From positions 62,001 to 126,000 of the forward strand of contig NZ_JAENXS010000002.1 of assembly GCF_016612535.1 (NCBI RefSeq): DNA of 64,000 nt, read 5' to 3'. The notes below the pieces were generated by a model. That model was not told the DNA's origin. It was given only the letters and a program-made list of their open reading frames with translations, and did not search any database. The translations under genes and the position numbers were made by a program. Origin of the DNA: Bradyrhizobium diazoefficiens. Lineage in GTDB: Bacteria; Pseudomonadota; Alphaproteobacteria; Rhizobiales; Xanthobacteraceae. Within the stretch, counting starts at the first letter, position 1. Every line of letters starts with the position of its first letter. Of the stretch, positions 47,255 to 56,531 are shown piece after piece.

Positions 47255-48640
47255 CTAGATCACCCCGACCATCCGCAACGCCAAACCCGCCGCGCAGCTG
47301 CCTGCCAGCACCGTCAGCATACCCAGCTTAAACCGGAAGATCGCAGTCGCGGCCGCGATCGCCAGCACGAGTGCCGGAATATCGACGCTGGTCAGCACCG
47401 GTCTATCGAAGTCCAGCGGAAACGCGTGTACCGGCACGGTCTCGCGGAACAGCGTGTGCAGCGCGAACCAGATCGAGAGGTTGAGGATCACGCCGACGAC
47501 GGCGGCGGTGATCGCGCTGAGTGCGCCGGCAAGGCCCTTGTTGCCGCGCAGGCGCTCGACATAGGGCGCGCCGACGAAGATCCAGAGGAAGCAGGGCGTG
47601 AAGGTGACCCAGGTCGCGAGCAGACCGCCGAGCGTCGCGGCGAGCATCGGCGATAGTCCGCCCGGGTCGCGATAGGCGGCCATGAAGCCCACGAACTGAA
47701 GCACCATGATCAGCGGGCCCGGCGTGGTCTCGGCCATGCCGAGGCCGTCCAGCATCTCGTGCGGCTTGAGCCAGTGATAATGCTCGACCGCTTGCTGGGC
47801 GACGTAGGCCAGCACCGCATAGGCGCCGCCGAAGGTGACCAGCGCCATCTTCGAGAAGAACAGCGCGATCTGGCTGAACACGCTGGCTTGGCCGAGCGCG
47901 AGGAGCAGCGCGATCACGGGTACCAGCCATAGCGCGAGCCAGAGCGCACCGACGCGGATTGCGCGCGCCGTATTGGCGCGGACGTGATCGGGCACGGCGT
48001 CACCGAGCATGCTGTCGATCGCGGCGCTGCTACCGCCATGGCCGTGACTGGCAGGCGCGAACTCCGGCCAGCCCGCCCGCGCACCCGCATAGCCGATCAC
48101 GCCGGCAGCAATAATGATGATCGGGAAGGGGACCTCAAAGAAGAAGATCGCGACGAAGGCGATTGCGGCGAGCCCGATCATGATGCGGTTCTTCAGCGCG
48201 CGCTTGCCGACGCGCACCACGGCCTCGACCACGATGGCGAGCACGGCGGCCTTCAGGCCGAAGAACAGCGCCTCGACGAAGCTGACATTGCCGAACGCGG
48301 CGTAGATATAGCTCAGGCCCATGATGGCTATGATGCCGGGCAGGATGAACAGCCCGCCCGCCATCAGCCCACCAGCGGTGCGATGCATCAGCCAGCCGAC
48401 ATAGGTCGCGAGCTGCTGCGCCTCGGGTCCCGGCAGCAGCATGCAGTAGTTCAGCGCATGCAAAAAGCGGCCTTCGGAAATCCAGTTCTTCTCCTCGACC
48501 AAAATGCGATGCATCACCGCGATCTGGCCCGCGGGCCCGCCAAAGCTGAGGCAGGCGACGCGGAGCCAGACGCGGAAAGCTTCACCGAAGCTGATGCCGT
48601 GACCGGCATCAGCTCTCGTTTGATTGGCGCGGATATCCAT
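47255..48640 (-). CDS. chrA: Chromate transporter ChrA
   Basis: A 461-residue inner-membrane protein of the CHR family, which exports chromate driven by the proton gradient. It is the long form made of two homologous halves: SFGEAFRVWLRVACLSFGGP plus QIAVMHRILVEEKNW and LNYCMLLPGPEAQQLATYVG in the first, and FFSKMALVTFGGAYAVLAYV plus LGMAETTPGPLIMVLQFVGF in the second. ATG 48640 shares one base with the stop of the upstream rhodanese-ChrB gene (TAATG), indicating coupled translation. Sulfate-like anions are an alternative substrate. Confidence 0.93.
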   Translation of the reverse strand: MDIRANQTRADAGHGISFGEAFRVWLRVACLSFGGPAGQIAVMHRILVEEKNWISEGRFLHALNYCMLLPGPEAQQLATYVGWLMHRTAGGLMAGGLFILPGIIAIMGLSYIYAAFGNVSFVEALFFGLKAAVLAIVVEAVVRVGKRALKNRIMIGLAAIAFVAIFFFEVPFPIIIIAAGVIGYAGARAGWPEFAPASHGHGGSSAAIDSMLGDAVPDHVRANTARAIRVGALWLALWLVPVIALLLALGQASVFSQIALFFSKMALVTFGGAYAVLAYVAQQAVEHYHWLKPHEMLDGLGMAETTPGPLIMVLQFVGFMAAYRDPGGLSPMLAATLGGLLATWVTFTPCFLWIFVGAPYVERLRGNKGLAGALSAITAAVVGVILNLSIWFALHTLFRETVPVHAFPLDFDRPVLTSVDIPALVLAIAAATAIFRFKLGMLTVLAGSCAAGLALRMVGVI

Positions 48641-49458
48641 TACGCCTTCACTTTGTTGGTCGGCCAGTTGTGGGTCTCGCCCGTGGCGTCGCGGCACCAG
48701 CGATAGAAAGCGTCGTAGAGCAGCATACCGGCCTCGAGCTGTTCGAGGTCGTCATCGTACATCCGCGATAGCCCGAGCGAGGCCGCCAGCAGTCCGGGCG
48801 CTTCCGGTGCGAGGTCCGGCCGCGCGGTGTCGGCGCCGCGTACCAATGTCGCGAGCCGGAGCAGGGCCGGGGTCGCGATCCCGAATTCCTCGATCATGAC
48901 GTCGAAGGTGCAGAGTTCGCCTCGGTGGCTCCAGAACACGTTCTCGATGTCGAAGGGCGCGGCTTTGAAGCGCTCGCCGACGGCGACCACCTCGGACGGG
49001 GCCACATAGAGAAACACCGCGTTGGGATCGACGAAACGGCGGATTAGCCAGGGACAGGCGATACGGTCGACCTTCGGCCGCGCCCGCGTCACCCAGACGG
49101 TGCGTCCGTTGGCGTCGCGCGGTGGCAACTTGCGAGTGTCGAGCAGCGGCAGCTTTGCCGCCTTCCAGCCCTCGAAGCCGCCTTCCAGCGTTTCAGCCTC
49201 GGCGCCGAGCTGGCGGAGCCAGGCCGCCGTGCCCTGCGCGAGCTTCTCGCCGCGGAAGCACGAGACAATGGCCCGGCGGCCGGCGAAGTCGCCGCCCCAT
49301 TCCGCAACGGACTCGTGGCTGAGCTTGATGGAGCCGGGGATCAACCGCCGGTCGGCGGCAAAATCCTCATCGGTCCGTACATCGATCAGGACGGGAGCAT
49401 TGGCTGTGCCGATCAGGCGCGCCAATTTGTCGGATGATATGGTCGTGAAAGTTGACAT
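48640..49458 (-). CDS. chrB: Rhodanese-ChrB fusion protein (chromate resistance)
   Basis: A 272-residue two-domain protein. Residues about 5-100 form a rhodanese domain (PVLIDVRTDEDFAADRRLIPG) with the active-loop cysteine in AIVSCFRGEKLAQGTA. Residues about 115-265 are a ChrB domain (WVTRARPKVDRIACPWLIRR, FVDPNAVFLYVAP, MYDDDLEQLEAGMLLYDAFY). ChrB is a chromate-sensing regulator or accessory protein; the rhodanese may handle sulfur species competing with chromate. GAGGACGC precedes ATG 49458. Operon with chrA. Confidence 0.9.
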   Translation of the reverse strand: MSTFTTISSDKLARLIGTANAPVLIDVRTDEDFAADRRLIPGSIKLSHESVAEWGGDFAGRRAIVSCFRGEKLAQGTAAWLRQLGAEAETLEGGFEGWKAAKLPLLDTRKLPPRDANGRTVWVTRARPKVDRIACPWLIRRFVDPNAVFLYVAPSEVVAVGERFKAAPFDIENVFWSHRGELCTFDVMIEEFGIATPALLRLATLVRGADTARPDLAPEAPGLLAASLGLSRMYDDDLEQLEAGMLLYDAFYRWCRDATGETHNWPTNKVKA

Positions 49459-49700
49459 GATGCGTCCTCGAAAAATCGAACGGGACGCGATTCTTGGGCA
49501 TGTCGCCTCGTGGGGAGATCGCTCGATCCCCATGCCGCTGATTACATCGAAATCGCGGCCCCCTGTCAATCGCCGGTTTCATTGGCATCGAACGTTAGAA
49601 AGATATGCCGCTGCGCCCTATAGTGTGTGGAGGCGGAATTGTGCGGCGAGCTCGGGGTTGATCCTCGGTCGCAGCAGGCAGGCGCTCAAGGAGGGACCAG

Positions 49701-50543
49701 ATGACACCCAAGATCATGTCCAGGATCACGCTCGCTCTCGCCGTCGCCGCATTGACACTGTCCGGTTACACCGCGGTCGCTCAGTCGGAAAAATCGGGTG
49801 TCGAAAAGCTCTACATCCTCAATTGCGGCGAGGGCGTCGCCGGTGATATCGCGCGCTGGTCACCCGGGGTGAACGAAGGTCAGTCGATGGACTTCGTCGA
49901 CACCTGCTATCTCATCAAGCACAAGCAACGCTGGTTCCTGTGGGACACCGGTATCCCCGACGCGGTCGCCGCGATGCCGAACGGACTTGCGCCTGCCGAT
50001 CCCAAGGCCGTGACCTGGAGGCGGCCGAAGACGCTCGCTGCGCAGCTCGAGCAGATCGGCGTCAAGCCCGCCGATATCAAGGCAGTGGGCATCTCGCACA
50101 CGCATCCCGATCACATCGGCAATGTCGAGATGTTCCCGCAGGCGACGCTCTACTTGCAGAAGGCCGAATATGATTGGCCGGGTGCCAATAACGAGCCGCG
50201 CTTCAAGCCCGCGCATCCCGTCGAGCTATTGTCGGGCGACAAGGACATGTTCGGCGACGGCAGCATCACCATCCTCTCGACGCCCGGCCACACGCCAGGA
50301 CATCAGTCGCTGCTGGTGAAGCTGCCGAAGACCGGCGCGGTGGTGCTCTCCGGCGATGCCGTTCATTTCAGGGATAATTGGGACAACCGCCGCGTGCCCA
50401 GCATCAATGCCAACAAGGAACAGACTGTGGCCTCGATGCAGAAGATCGCCGATACGCTGACCAAGGAGAAGGCGCAGCTGTGGATCAACCACGACAAGGC
50501 TCAGCGCGACGGCCAGAAGATGTCGCCGGAGTTCTACGATTGA
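49701..50543 (+). CDS. Exported MBL-fold hydrolase, N-acyl homoserine lactonase-like
   Basis: A 280-residue metallo-beta-lactamase-fold enzyme with a signal peptide (RITLALAVAALTLSGYTAV, cleavage near VAQ-SEK). The dinuclear zinc motif is ISHTHPDHIGN near residue 130, with STPGHTPGHQSLL and VLSGDAVHF giving the further His and the bridging Asp, and a late INHD. The overall layout matches AHL lactonases of the AttM/AiiA group, which open quorum-signal lactones, but export is atypical for those. GGAGGGACC precedes ATG 49701. Divergent from chrB; no LuxR/LuxI gene nearby. Confidence 0.87.
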   Translation: MTPKIMSRITLALAVAALTLSGYTAVAQSEKSGVEKLYILNCGEGVAGDIARWSPGVNEGQSMDFVDTCYLIKHKQRWFLWDTGIPDAVAAMPNGLAPADPKAVTWRRPKTLAAQLEQIGVKPADIKAVGISHTHPDHIGNVEMFPQATLYLQKAEYDWPGANNEPRFKPAHPVELLSGDKDMFGDGSITILSTPGHTPGHQSLLVKLPKTGAVVLSGDAVHFRDNWDNRRVPSINANKEQTVASMQKIADTLTKEKAQLWINHDKAQRDGQKMSPEFYD

Positions 50544-50551
50544 GGTTCGGA

Positions 50552-50740
50552 TCAGCTTTTCGGCGCGGTGACCGGCGGGCTCGCGTTGGGCGTGTTCTTC
50601 GGCTTCAGCGTGCCCGCATAGAACGAGAGCAGCCACACCAGCAGGATGGCAAGGAGGTAGACGCCCCAGGCCTGCGGCGGCGTCATGGCCCAGCGCAGGA
50701 GGCCTTTGAACGTGCGGGGCGGGCTTTTGTCGTCGGTCAT
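50552..50740 (-). CDS. Small single-helix membrane protein
   Basis: A 62-residue protein: a basic N-terminus (MTDDKSPPRTFKGLLRWAMT), one membrane helix (WGVYLLAILLVWLLSFYAG) and a Pro-rich tail (KNTPNASPPVTAPKS). It converges with the lactonase-like gene and lies 31 bases downstream of the MFS gene on the same strand, so it is probably co-transcribed with the transporter. No named family recognised. Confidence 0.7.
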   Translation of the reverse strand: MTDDKSPPRTFKGLLRWAMTPPQAWGVYLLAILLVWLLSFYAGTLKPKNTPNASPPVTAPKS

Positions 50741-50771
50741 GCTGCGCTTGTGCGCGAAACCGCCGGCGCGG

Positions 50772-51929
50772 TCAATCCGGCCGCTTCTCGGCGCGGATCA
50801 GGAACAGTGCGGCCAGCGCTGAGAGGCTGAGAGCGGACGAGACCATCAGCACCCTGGTTCCCATGATTTCGATGAGCAGGCCGAAGGCCAGCGGCGCCAC
50901 CGCCTGCGCCATTCGCGCCGGTGCGCCGATGATGCCGAGGCGATAACCAAAGTCTTTCGGGCCGAAGATCGACAGCGGCAACGTTCCCCGGGCAATCGTC
51001 AAAATGCCGTTGCCGGAGCCGTGCAGCAGCGCAAAGGCGATCGCGGCAGGCGCGCCGAAGATGGCGATGACGGCGGCTCCGATCGGGTGGGTAAGGCAGG
51101 CAAGCCGGGTCGACCACAGCGGATGGAAGCGGCTCAGAAAGCCCGCTTCGAGGATGCGCGCGACCACCTGCGCCGGTCCGATCAGCGCGCCGGCCGCGAT
51201 CGCCTCGACATGCGTTGCGCCTGTTGCCTCCAGGATGCGCGGGAAATGCACGGCCATGGCGCCGGTGACGGTCCAGACTGCGGCGAAGACGAAGGCGAGC
51301 AGGATCATGGTGCGGTCGAGCGGCACGTGCGGCCTCTCCGCCGTTGCCGCAGCTTGCTTGGCGCCCTTGATCGCCGGCAGCATGAAGAAATTGAGAGGCA
51401 GGCCGATCAGGATGTTGGCGGCGGCCCAGGCGAAACACGTGTCGCGCCAGCCGATATGGGCAAGCCCCCAGGCGGTCAGGGGCCAGCCGACCGTCGAGGC
51501 GAAGCCCGCCATCAGCGTGATTCCGGTAATAGGCCTGCGCGCCTCGGTGCCGTAGATGCGGCCCAGCGCAGCGAAGGCGGCGTCGTAAAGCCCCATCGCC
51601 ATGCCGAGGCCGAGCAAGAGCCAGGCGAACGCCATCACGGCCACTGACTGCGAGACCCCGAGCAGCACGAGGCCGGCGGCAATGGTCAGGTTCGAGGCCG
51701 ACAGCACCTGCCGCCCGCCGACGAGATCGATCTGCCGGCCGATACGCGGCCCCAGCATTGCGGAGATCACGAGCGAGGCCGAGAACGCGCCAAAGATCCA
51801 GTTGGTGGAGATACCGAGGTCGTGCGCCATTGGATCCGCAAGCAGGGCCGGCAAATAATAGCTGGAAGCCCAGGCCAGGGTCTGCGTCGTGCCGAGCGCC
51901 AGGATGATGGGAAGCTGGCGCTGGCTCAT
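50772..51929 (-). CDS. MFS transporter (first)
   Basis: A 385-residue major-facilitator permease, about twelve helices. It starts QRQLPIILALGTTQTLAWAS, with the first loop motif GPRIGRQIDLVGGRQVLSAS (the family A-motif region) and YDAAFAALGRIYGTEARRPI. The ALGTTQTLAWASSYYLPALLA opening is typical of a proteobacterial subgroup of unassigned substrate. ATG 51929 is chosen; a longer frame to 52076 overlaps the divergent promoter region. It is divergent from the nucleotide cyclase gene. Confidence 0.87.
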   Translation of the reverse strand: MSQRQLPIILALGTTQTLAWASSYYLPALLADPMAHDLGISTNWIFGAFSASLVISAMLGPRIGRQIDLVGGRQVLSASNLTIAAGLVLLGVSQSVAVMAFAWLLLGLGMAMGLYDAAFAALGRIYGTEARRPITGITLMAGFASTVGWPLTAWGLAHIGWRDTCFAWAAANILIGLPLNFFMLPAIKGAKQAAATAERPHVPLDRTMILLAFVFAAVWTVTGAMAVHFPRILEATGATHVEAIAAGALIGPAQVVARILEAGFLSRFHPLWSTRLACLTHPIGAAVIAIFGAPAAIAFALLHGSGNGILTIARGTLPLSIFGPKDFGYRLGIIGAPARMAQAVAPLAFGLLIEIMGTRVLMVSSALSLSALAALFLIRAEKRPD

Positions 51930-52084
51930 GTCTCTGTATTTCTGATCGGCGGAGTCATCATTTGCATTTGCGGCCCGAGGCGAGAGCGCGTCAACAGCGT
52001 CCGCGACATATTCGACCTGCTGCGGGCGGGAGCCTTGGTTGTGCTCGGCCTTTCGCTCGTCACGAATGCACGCCATAATGGCGT

Positions 52085-53344
52085 ATGCAAATAACCTCGC
52101 GCCTTGCGCTGATGAACTGGCTGACCGGCCAGGGGCTCACCGGCCTGCCTGAAAACGAGCTGCTGCGCGGCTTCTGCGAGCGCTGCCGCGCCGAAGGACT
52201 GGAACTCTCTCGCGCGCTCGTGCTGATTGATACGTTGCATCCGATCTATGAGGGGCGCGGCTTTCGCTGGAGCGACGTGCCGAGTAACGAGAGCGACGTC
52301 ATCGAATACGGCTCGACCGCGGAGGGGGATGCGGCCAAAAACTGGCAGCGTTCGACCTTCTTCCACATGCTCGAGCACGGCCATGACGAGATGCTGGTCG
52401 ATCTTGCCGATGCTCCCTCGCTGGATTTTTCACAGCTCGGCGAGCTCGCCGAAAACGGGCACCGGCATTATCTCGCCTTCGTGCATCGCTTCGGCGAGAC
52501 CGGCGCGCTCGGTCAGATGGACTGTCTCTACTCCAACTGGACGACGCGGCGGGAGGCGGGATTTAGCGAACCGGAGCTCGCCGCGCTGCGCGATCTCGTG
52601 CCGGTGCTGGGCCTCGCGGTGAAATCGGCCCAACAGGTCGACATCGTGCGCACGCTCGGCCGGGTCTATCTCGGACGCGATGCCTCCGAACAGGTGCTGC
52701 GCGGGCGCATCTCGCGCGGCGTCACCGAGCGCATCAACGCCGTGCTGTGGTATTCGGATTTGCGCGGTTCGACTGCAATCAGCGAGAGCATTGGTCCCGA
52801 CGAGATCATCCCGTTCCTCAACGATTACGCCCAGGCCGTGATCGACGCGATCCACGATGCCGGCGGCGACGTGTTGAAGCTGATCGGCGATGGCGTGCTC
52901 GCGATGTTCTGGGGCGAGGATATGGCGGATGCGCGCCGCGCAGCGCTGCGCGCCGAGCACTTGTCTCGCAAGAACGTCGCGGCGCTGAACGTGCGGCGGG
53001 AGGCCAACGGCCGGCCGACGACCTCGGCCTATATCGGCCTGCATGTCGGCGAGGTCTTTTACGGCAATATCGGCAGCGAGGACCGGCTCGATTTCACGGT
53101 GGTCGGGCCGACCGTCAACGAGGTCAGTCGCATCGCCTCGATGAGCCGTTCGGTCGATCGCGAGCTCTTGGCATCGGCGGAGTTCTACAAGGGCCTCGAT
53201 GCCGCCGGCCGGCGCTATCTCGTCTCCACCGGCCGCTACGCGCTGCGCGGCATCGGCCGCGCGCAGGATCTCTACACGCTCGATCCCGAAGTCGACGCGA
53301 GCGAGCCGGTGACGGGGAGCTACGAGCGGTATCTGGCGAATTAG
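52085..53344 (+). CDS. Class III adenylate/guanylate cyclase domain protein
   Basis: A 419-residue soluble nucleotide cyclase. Residues about 215-385 form the class III catalytic domain: VLWYSDLRGSTAISESIG with the first metal Asp, GGDVLKLIGDGVLAMFW with the second, and LDFTVVGPTVNEVSRIASM with the transition-state-stabilising Asn/Arg region. The N-terminal 200 residues resemble the sensor half found on many rhizobial cyclases (LVLIDTLHPIYEGRGFRW, SDVIEYGSTAEG). Rhizobia carry many such cyclases with different inputs; the signal is unknown. Its stop overlaps the convergent MFS gene. Confidence 0.92.
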   Translation: MQITSRLALMNWLTGQGLTGLPENELLRGFCERCRAEGLELSRALVLIDTLHPIYEGRGFRWSDVPSNESDVIEYGSTAEGDAAKNWQRSTFFHMLEHGHDEMLVDLADAPSLDFSQLGELAENGHRHYLAFVHRFGETGALGQMDCLYSNWTTRREAGFSEPELAALRDLVPVLGLAVKSAQQVDIVRTLGRVYLGRDASEQVLRGRISRGVTERINAVLWYSDLRGSTAISESIGPDEIIPFLNDYAQAVIDAIHDAGGDVLKLIGDGVLAMFWGEDMADARRAALRAEHLSRKNVAALNVRREANGRPTTSAYIGLHVGEVFYGNIGSEDRLDFTVVGPTVNEVSRIASMSRSVDRELLASAEFYKGLDAAGRRYLVSTGRYALRGIGRAQDLYTLDPEVDASEPVTGSYERYLAN

Positions 53345-54585
53345 CACCGCGCCGTCGCTTCATCTCCCACCATGGCCGGCTGCCGATCCAGCGCCACGGC
53401 CGGGGACAGCCAGATCACCAGCGCTTGCACGCTGAACACGGCAGCGGCGAGATACAGACACGCTTCCGCACTCCAGAAGCCGCCGACGATCGCGCCCAGC
53501 GCCGAGCCGAGCGGGCGGGCGCCATAGCTCATGATGTTGATGGCGGAGACCCGGCCCAGCAAACGCGGCGGCGTCACCGACTGGCGCAAGGTCGTGGTCG
53601 AGATCACCCACAGGATCGGCCCGACGCCGAGCAGGAAGAAGCTGAAGCCTGCCAGCCAGGGCGATGGCACCAGCACCGTCAGCGCCATCACCAATGCGGC
53701 GACGAAGCCGGTGACCGGGCCGAGCCCGACCACGGTGCCGAAGGCGATGCGCTTCATCACGCGCGTGGCGAACAGCGCGCCGATCACCATGCCGACGCCG
53801 TACATCGTCAGCACGGTGCCGACGCCGGCGGCGGTCAGGCCGAGATGGCGCACCGCGTAGGGCACGAACACCGCGATCTGCAGGAACCAGCCGGTGTTGA
53901 AGATGAATTGCGTGATGAACACCGGCCGCAGCAGCGGATGGTGAAATACGAAGGCCGCGCCCTCACGGATGTCCTGGAACGGATGGCGGCGTGGCGAGGG
54001 CGCACGTGCGGGCTCATAGATGCCGGAGAGCAGCACCACGGCGGTGGCCGAGAGCGCGGCGGCAAAGCCGAACGCCGGGCTCGCGCCCCACCAGCCGACG
54101 AGCGCGCCGCCGAGCGCAGGGCCGCTGGCAAAGGCGATGGTGCGCGCAAGCTCGATCCGGGCATTCGCAGCCGGCAGCAGCTCCGTGCTCACGAGCGAGG
54201 GCACCAGCGCTGGCGCGGCCACGCTGTAGACGACGGTGCCGCACACGGCCGTGAAGCCGAGCAGCGCCAGCAGCGACAGATTGAGCGCCCCGAGTGCGAG
54301 CAAGAGCACGATTGCCGCCAGCGCCGCAGCGCGCAGCGCCTCGGCACCCGCCATCAGCGAGCGCCGGGAGATGCGGTCGGCAAGCAGCCCGGCGGGAATC
54401 GCGAACAGGACGAACGGCAATGTGAGGGCGGTCTGGAGCAGGCCGGTCTGGCCTTCCGCCACGCCCAGCGTCAGCACGGCGACGATGGGGGCCGCGGCCA
54501 GCGCGACCTGCTCGGCCGACTGCGCCGCGAGATTGGACCAGGCGAGGCGGTTGAAGGTGTCAGGAAGGCGGGGCGGATTTGACAT
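53341..54585 (-). CDS. MFS transporter (second, EntS-like)
   Basis: A 414-residue major-facilitator permease of the EntS/DHA3-like group. It begins [20 protein letters not shown] and has [20 protein letters not shown] in the first cytoplasmic loop. Typical inserts are [20 protein letters not shown] and a [19 protein letters not shown] stretch at the start of the second half. Such proteins export siderophores, drugs or other small molecules. AGGAAATGAG precedes ATG 54585. It is divergent from mntH, sharing its promoter region. Confidence 0.87.
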   Translation of the reverse strand: MSNPPRLPDTFNRLAWSNLAAQSAEQVALAAAPIVAVLTLGVAEGQTGLLQTALTLPFVLFAIPAGLLADRISRRSLMAGAEALRAAALAAIVLLLALGALNLSLLALLGFTAVCGTVVYSVAAPALVPSLVSTELLPAANARIELARTIAFASGPALGGALVGWWGASPAFGFAAALSATAVVLLSGIYEPARAPSPRRHPFQDIREGAAFVFHHPLLRPVFITQFIFNTGWFLQIAVFVPYAVRHLGLTAAGVGTVLTMYGVGMVIGALFATRVMKRIAFGTVVGLGPVTGFVAALVMALTVLVPSPWLAGFSFFLLGVGPILWVISTTTLRQSVTPPRLLGRVSAINIMSYGARPLGSALGAIVGGFWSAEACLYLAAAVFSVQALVIWLSPAVALDRQPAMVGDEATARC

Positions 54586-54709
54586 GGCTCATTTCCTGCA
54601 AAGTCGGATTGCCGCCAGTATTCGCTTCCGAGGGGGCCAAACCCACCCGCTTCCCGACAGGCCCGACCGCCTCCGGGCCGCGAAGGGAACCGATACGGCC
54701 AGATGCAGT

Positions 54710-54724
54710 TGCAAATGAGTTGCA
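54710..54724. promoter_or_regulatory. Candidate Mur (manganese-responsive Fur-family) operator of mntH
   Basis: TGCAAATGAGTTGCA is a perfect 5-bp inverted repeat (TGCAA/TTGCA) with a 5-base spacer, and TTGCAA is also directly repeated. It lies 29 bases before the mntH ATG at 54754. The TGCAA-spacer-TTGCA form is like the Mur-responsive sequences described for rhizobial Mn transporters, including mntH of B. japonicum; the exact published consensus is from memory. The MFS gene divergent from mntH starts 124 bases away. Confidence 0.65.
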
Positions 54725-54753
54725 ATAAGACTCGACTCCGGTATTGTGCCAGC

Positions 54754-56106
54754 ATGGATGCCCGATCGCCTGATCTGATCCCCGACACCGCCGGCTGGCG
54801 CGCTGACGCGCCGACCCCCAAGAGCCTGGCCGAGGTGAACGCCACGGTGGCCATCCCGGCGGCAGGGGCGTGGTGGCGGCGGCTGCTGGCCTTCGTCGGT
54901 CCCGGCTACATGATCTCGGTCGGCTACATGGACCCCGGCAATTGGGCGACCGACCTCGCCGGCGGGTCGAAGTTCGGCTACACGCTGCTCTCGGTCATCC
55001 TGCTCTCGAATTTGATGGCGATCCTGCTGCAGTCGCTGGCAGCAAGGCTCGGCATCGTCACCGACCGCGATCTCGCGCAGGCCTGCCGCGCGACCTATTC
55101 GCCTGCGGTAAACTTCCTGCTCTGGCTTGCCTGCGAGGCCGCAATCATCGCCTGCGACCTTGCGGAGGTGATCGGCACCGCGATCGCGCTAAAACTGCTG
55201 TTCGGCATTCCCCTGGTCGGTGGCGCGCTGATCGCAGCGCTGGACGCCTTCCTGCTTCTCATCCTGATGAACCGCGGCTTCCGTTTCCTCGAAGCCTTCG
55301 TCATGGCGCTGCTGGTCGTGATCGCAGTCTGCTTCACGGTCCAGCTTGCCGCGGCAGCGCCGCCGGTTGCCGAGATGCTGAGGGGATTCGTGCCGAAGAC
55401 CGAGGTCTTCACCAATCCCGAGATGCTCTACATCGCGATCGGCATCATCGGGGCGACCGTGATGCCGCATAATCTCTATCTGCACTCCTCGATCGTGCAG
55501 ACGCGCGCCTATGAACGCAATGACGAGGGCCGCCGCGAGGCGATCAAATGGGCGACGACGGATTCGACTGTTGCGCTGATGCTCGCGCTGTTCGTCAACG
55601 CCGCGATCCTCGTCGTGGCGGCCGCGACCTTCCACACGAGCGGCCATTCCGATGTGGCCGAGATCGGTCAGGCCTTCGAGCTGCTCTCCCCGCTGCTCGG
55701 CCTCGGCATCGCGTCGACGCTGTTTGCCATCGCGCTGCTTGCCTCGGGCCTCAACTCCACGGTGACGGCGACGCTCGCCGGCCAGATCGTGATGGAAGGC
55801 TTTCTCGACCTGCGCCTGCCGAGCTGGGCGCGGCGGCTGCTGACGCGCGGCATCGCTATCATTCCGGTGATCCTCGTCACCGCGATCTATGGCGAGCGCG
55901 GCACCGCGGATCTGCTGGTGTTCAGCCAGGTCGCGCTGTCGATGCAGTTGCCCTTTGCCGTGATCCCGCTGGTTCGTTTCGTCTCCGACCGCCGCAAGAT
56001 GGGCCAGTTCGCGATACCGGTTTCCGTCGCGGCGATCGCCTGGATCGTCGCAGGCGTGATCGTGGTTCTGAACCTGAAGCTGCTGGCGGATACGCTGTTC
56101 GGGTGA
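54754..56106 (+). CDS. mntH: Manganese transporter MntH (Nramp family)
   Basis: MntH is a proton-coupled divalent-metal importer for Mn(II), the main manganese uptake route in Bradyrhizobium. The 450-residue protein starts [11 protein letters not shown] and has the metal-binding DPGN in [21 protein letters not shown] (helix 1), the MPHN motif in [19 protein letters not shown] (helix 6) and about eleven helices. ATG 54754 places the Mur-like palindrome upstream; an in-frame ATG at 54703 would put the operator inside the coding region. Repression by Mn is expected. Confidence 0.95.
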   Translation: MDARSPDLIPDTAGWRADAPTPKSLAEVNATVAIPAAGAWWRRLLAFVGPGYMISVGYMDPGNWATDLAGGSKFGYTLLSVILLSNLMAILLQSLAARLGIVTDRDLAQACRATYSPAVNFLLWLACEAAIIACDLAEVIGTAIALKLLFGIPLVGGALIAALDAFLLLILMNRGFRFLEAFVMALLVVIAVCFTVQLAAAAPPVAEMLRGFVPKTEVFTNPEMLYIAIGIIGATVMPHNLYLHSSIVQTRAYERNDEGRREAIKWATTDSTVALMLALFVNAAILVVAAATFHTSGHSDVAEIGQAFELLSPLLGLGIASTLFAIALLASGLNSTVTATLAGQIVMEGFLDLRLPSWARRLLTRGIAIIPVILVTAIYGERGTADLLVFSQVALSMQLPFAVIPLVRFVSDRRKMGQFAIPVSVAAIAWIVAGVIVVLNLKLLADTLFG

Positions 56107-56110
56107 ATGA

Positions 56111-56494
56111 TCAATGCATGCGGCGACGTCGCGGATCGTAGGGGCTGAACGGGTTCACGTCCAGATCTACGTCTTTCACGCATTGCTGACGCGCACTGTG
56201 GCTTGAACCAGCGTACCATTCTCCGGCACGAAGCTCGATGTTGCTCATCTCAGCGACCTTTAGGCATTTCCACTCGCCTGCGTGTGGAAGGCCCTTGCTC
56301 GAACCGCCAGCGAATTGAAACGCGAGTGTATATTCCGCGCCGTTCGAATGCCCCAATAAGGCTGGACAGATTGCGCGCGGGTACCCCTGATAGAAGCAGA
56401 GCACCTGAAGTCGTTCGGTGATTGCTCTTGCGATCAAATCGTAGTTTTGGCTGGACAAGGATACCCTCCGTATCCCACTCACGCCTTCAGACAT
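56111..56494 (-). CDS. Hypothetical protein of a conserved-type family
   Basis: A 127-residue soluble protein: QNYDLIARAITERLQVLCFY, then PRAICPALLGHSNGAEYTLA and FQFAGGSSKGLP, GEWKCLKVAEMSNIELRAG and KDVDLDVNPFSPYDP. The AI-xER-LQVxCFYxGYPR opening resembles the beginning of a WYL-like regulatory fold, which I mention only as a possibility. The Trp/Cys spacing and DVDLDVNPxSPY ending look conserved-type. ATG 56494 lies downstream of the bpt stop. It converges with mntH with five bases between. Confidence 0.7.
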   Translation of the reverse strand: MSEGVSGIRRVSLSSQNYDLIARAITERLQVLCFYQGYPRAICPALLGHSNGAEYTLAFQFAGGSSKGLPHAGEWKCLKVAEMSNIELRAGEWYAGSSHSARQQCVKDVDLDVNPFSPYDPRRRRMH

Positions 56495-56531
56495 GGCAGC
56501 GACTTCGATGCGAGACAGACTCGCGTATTCT

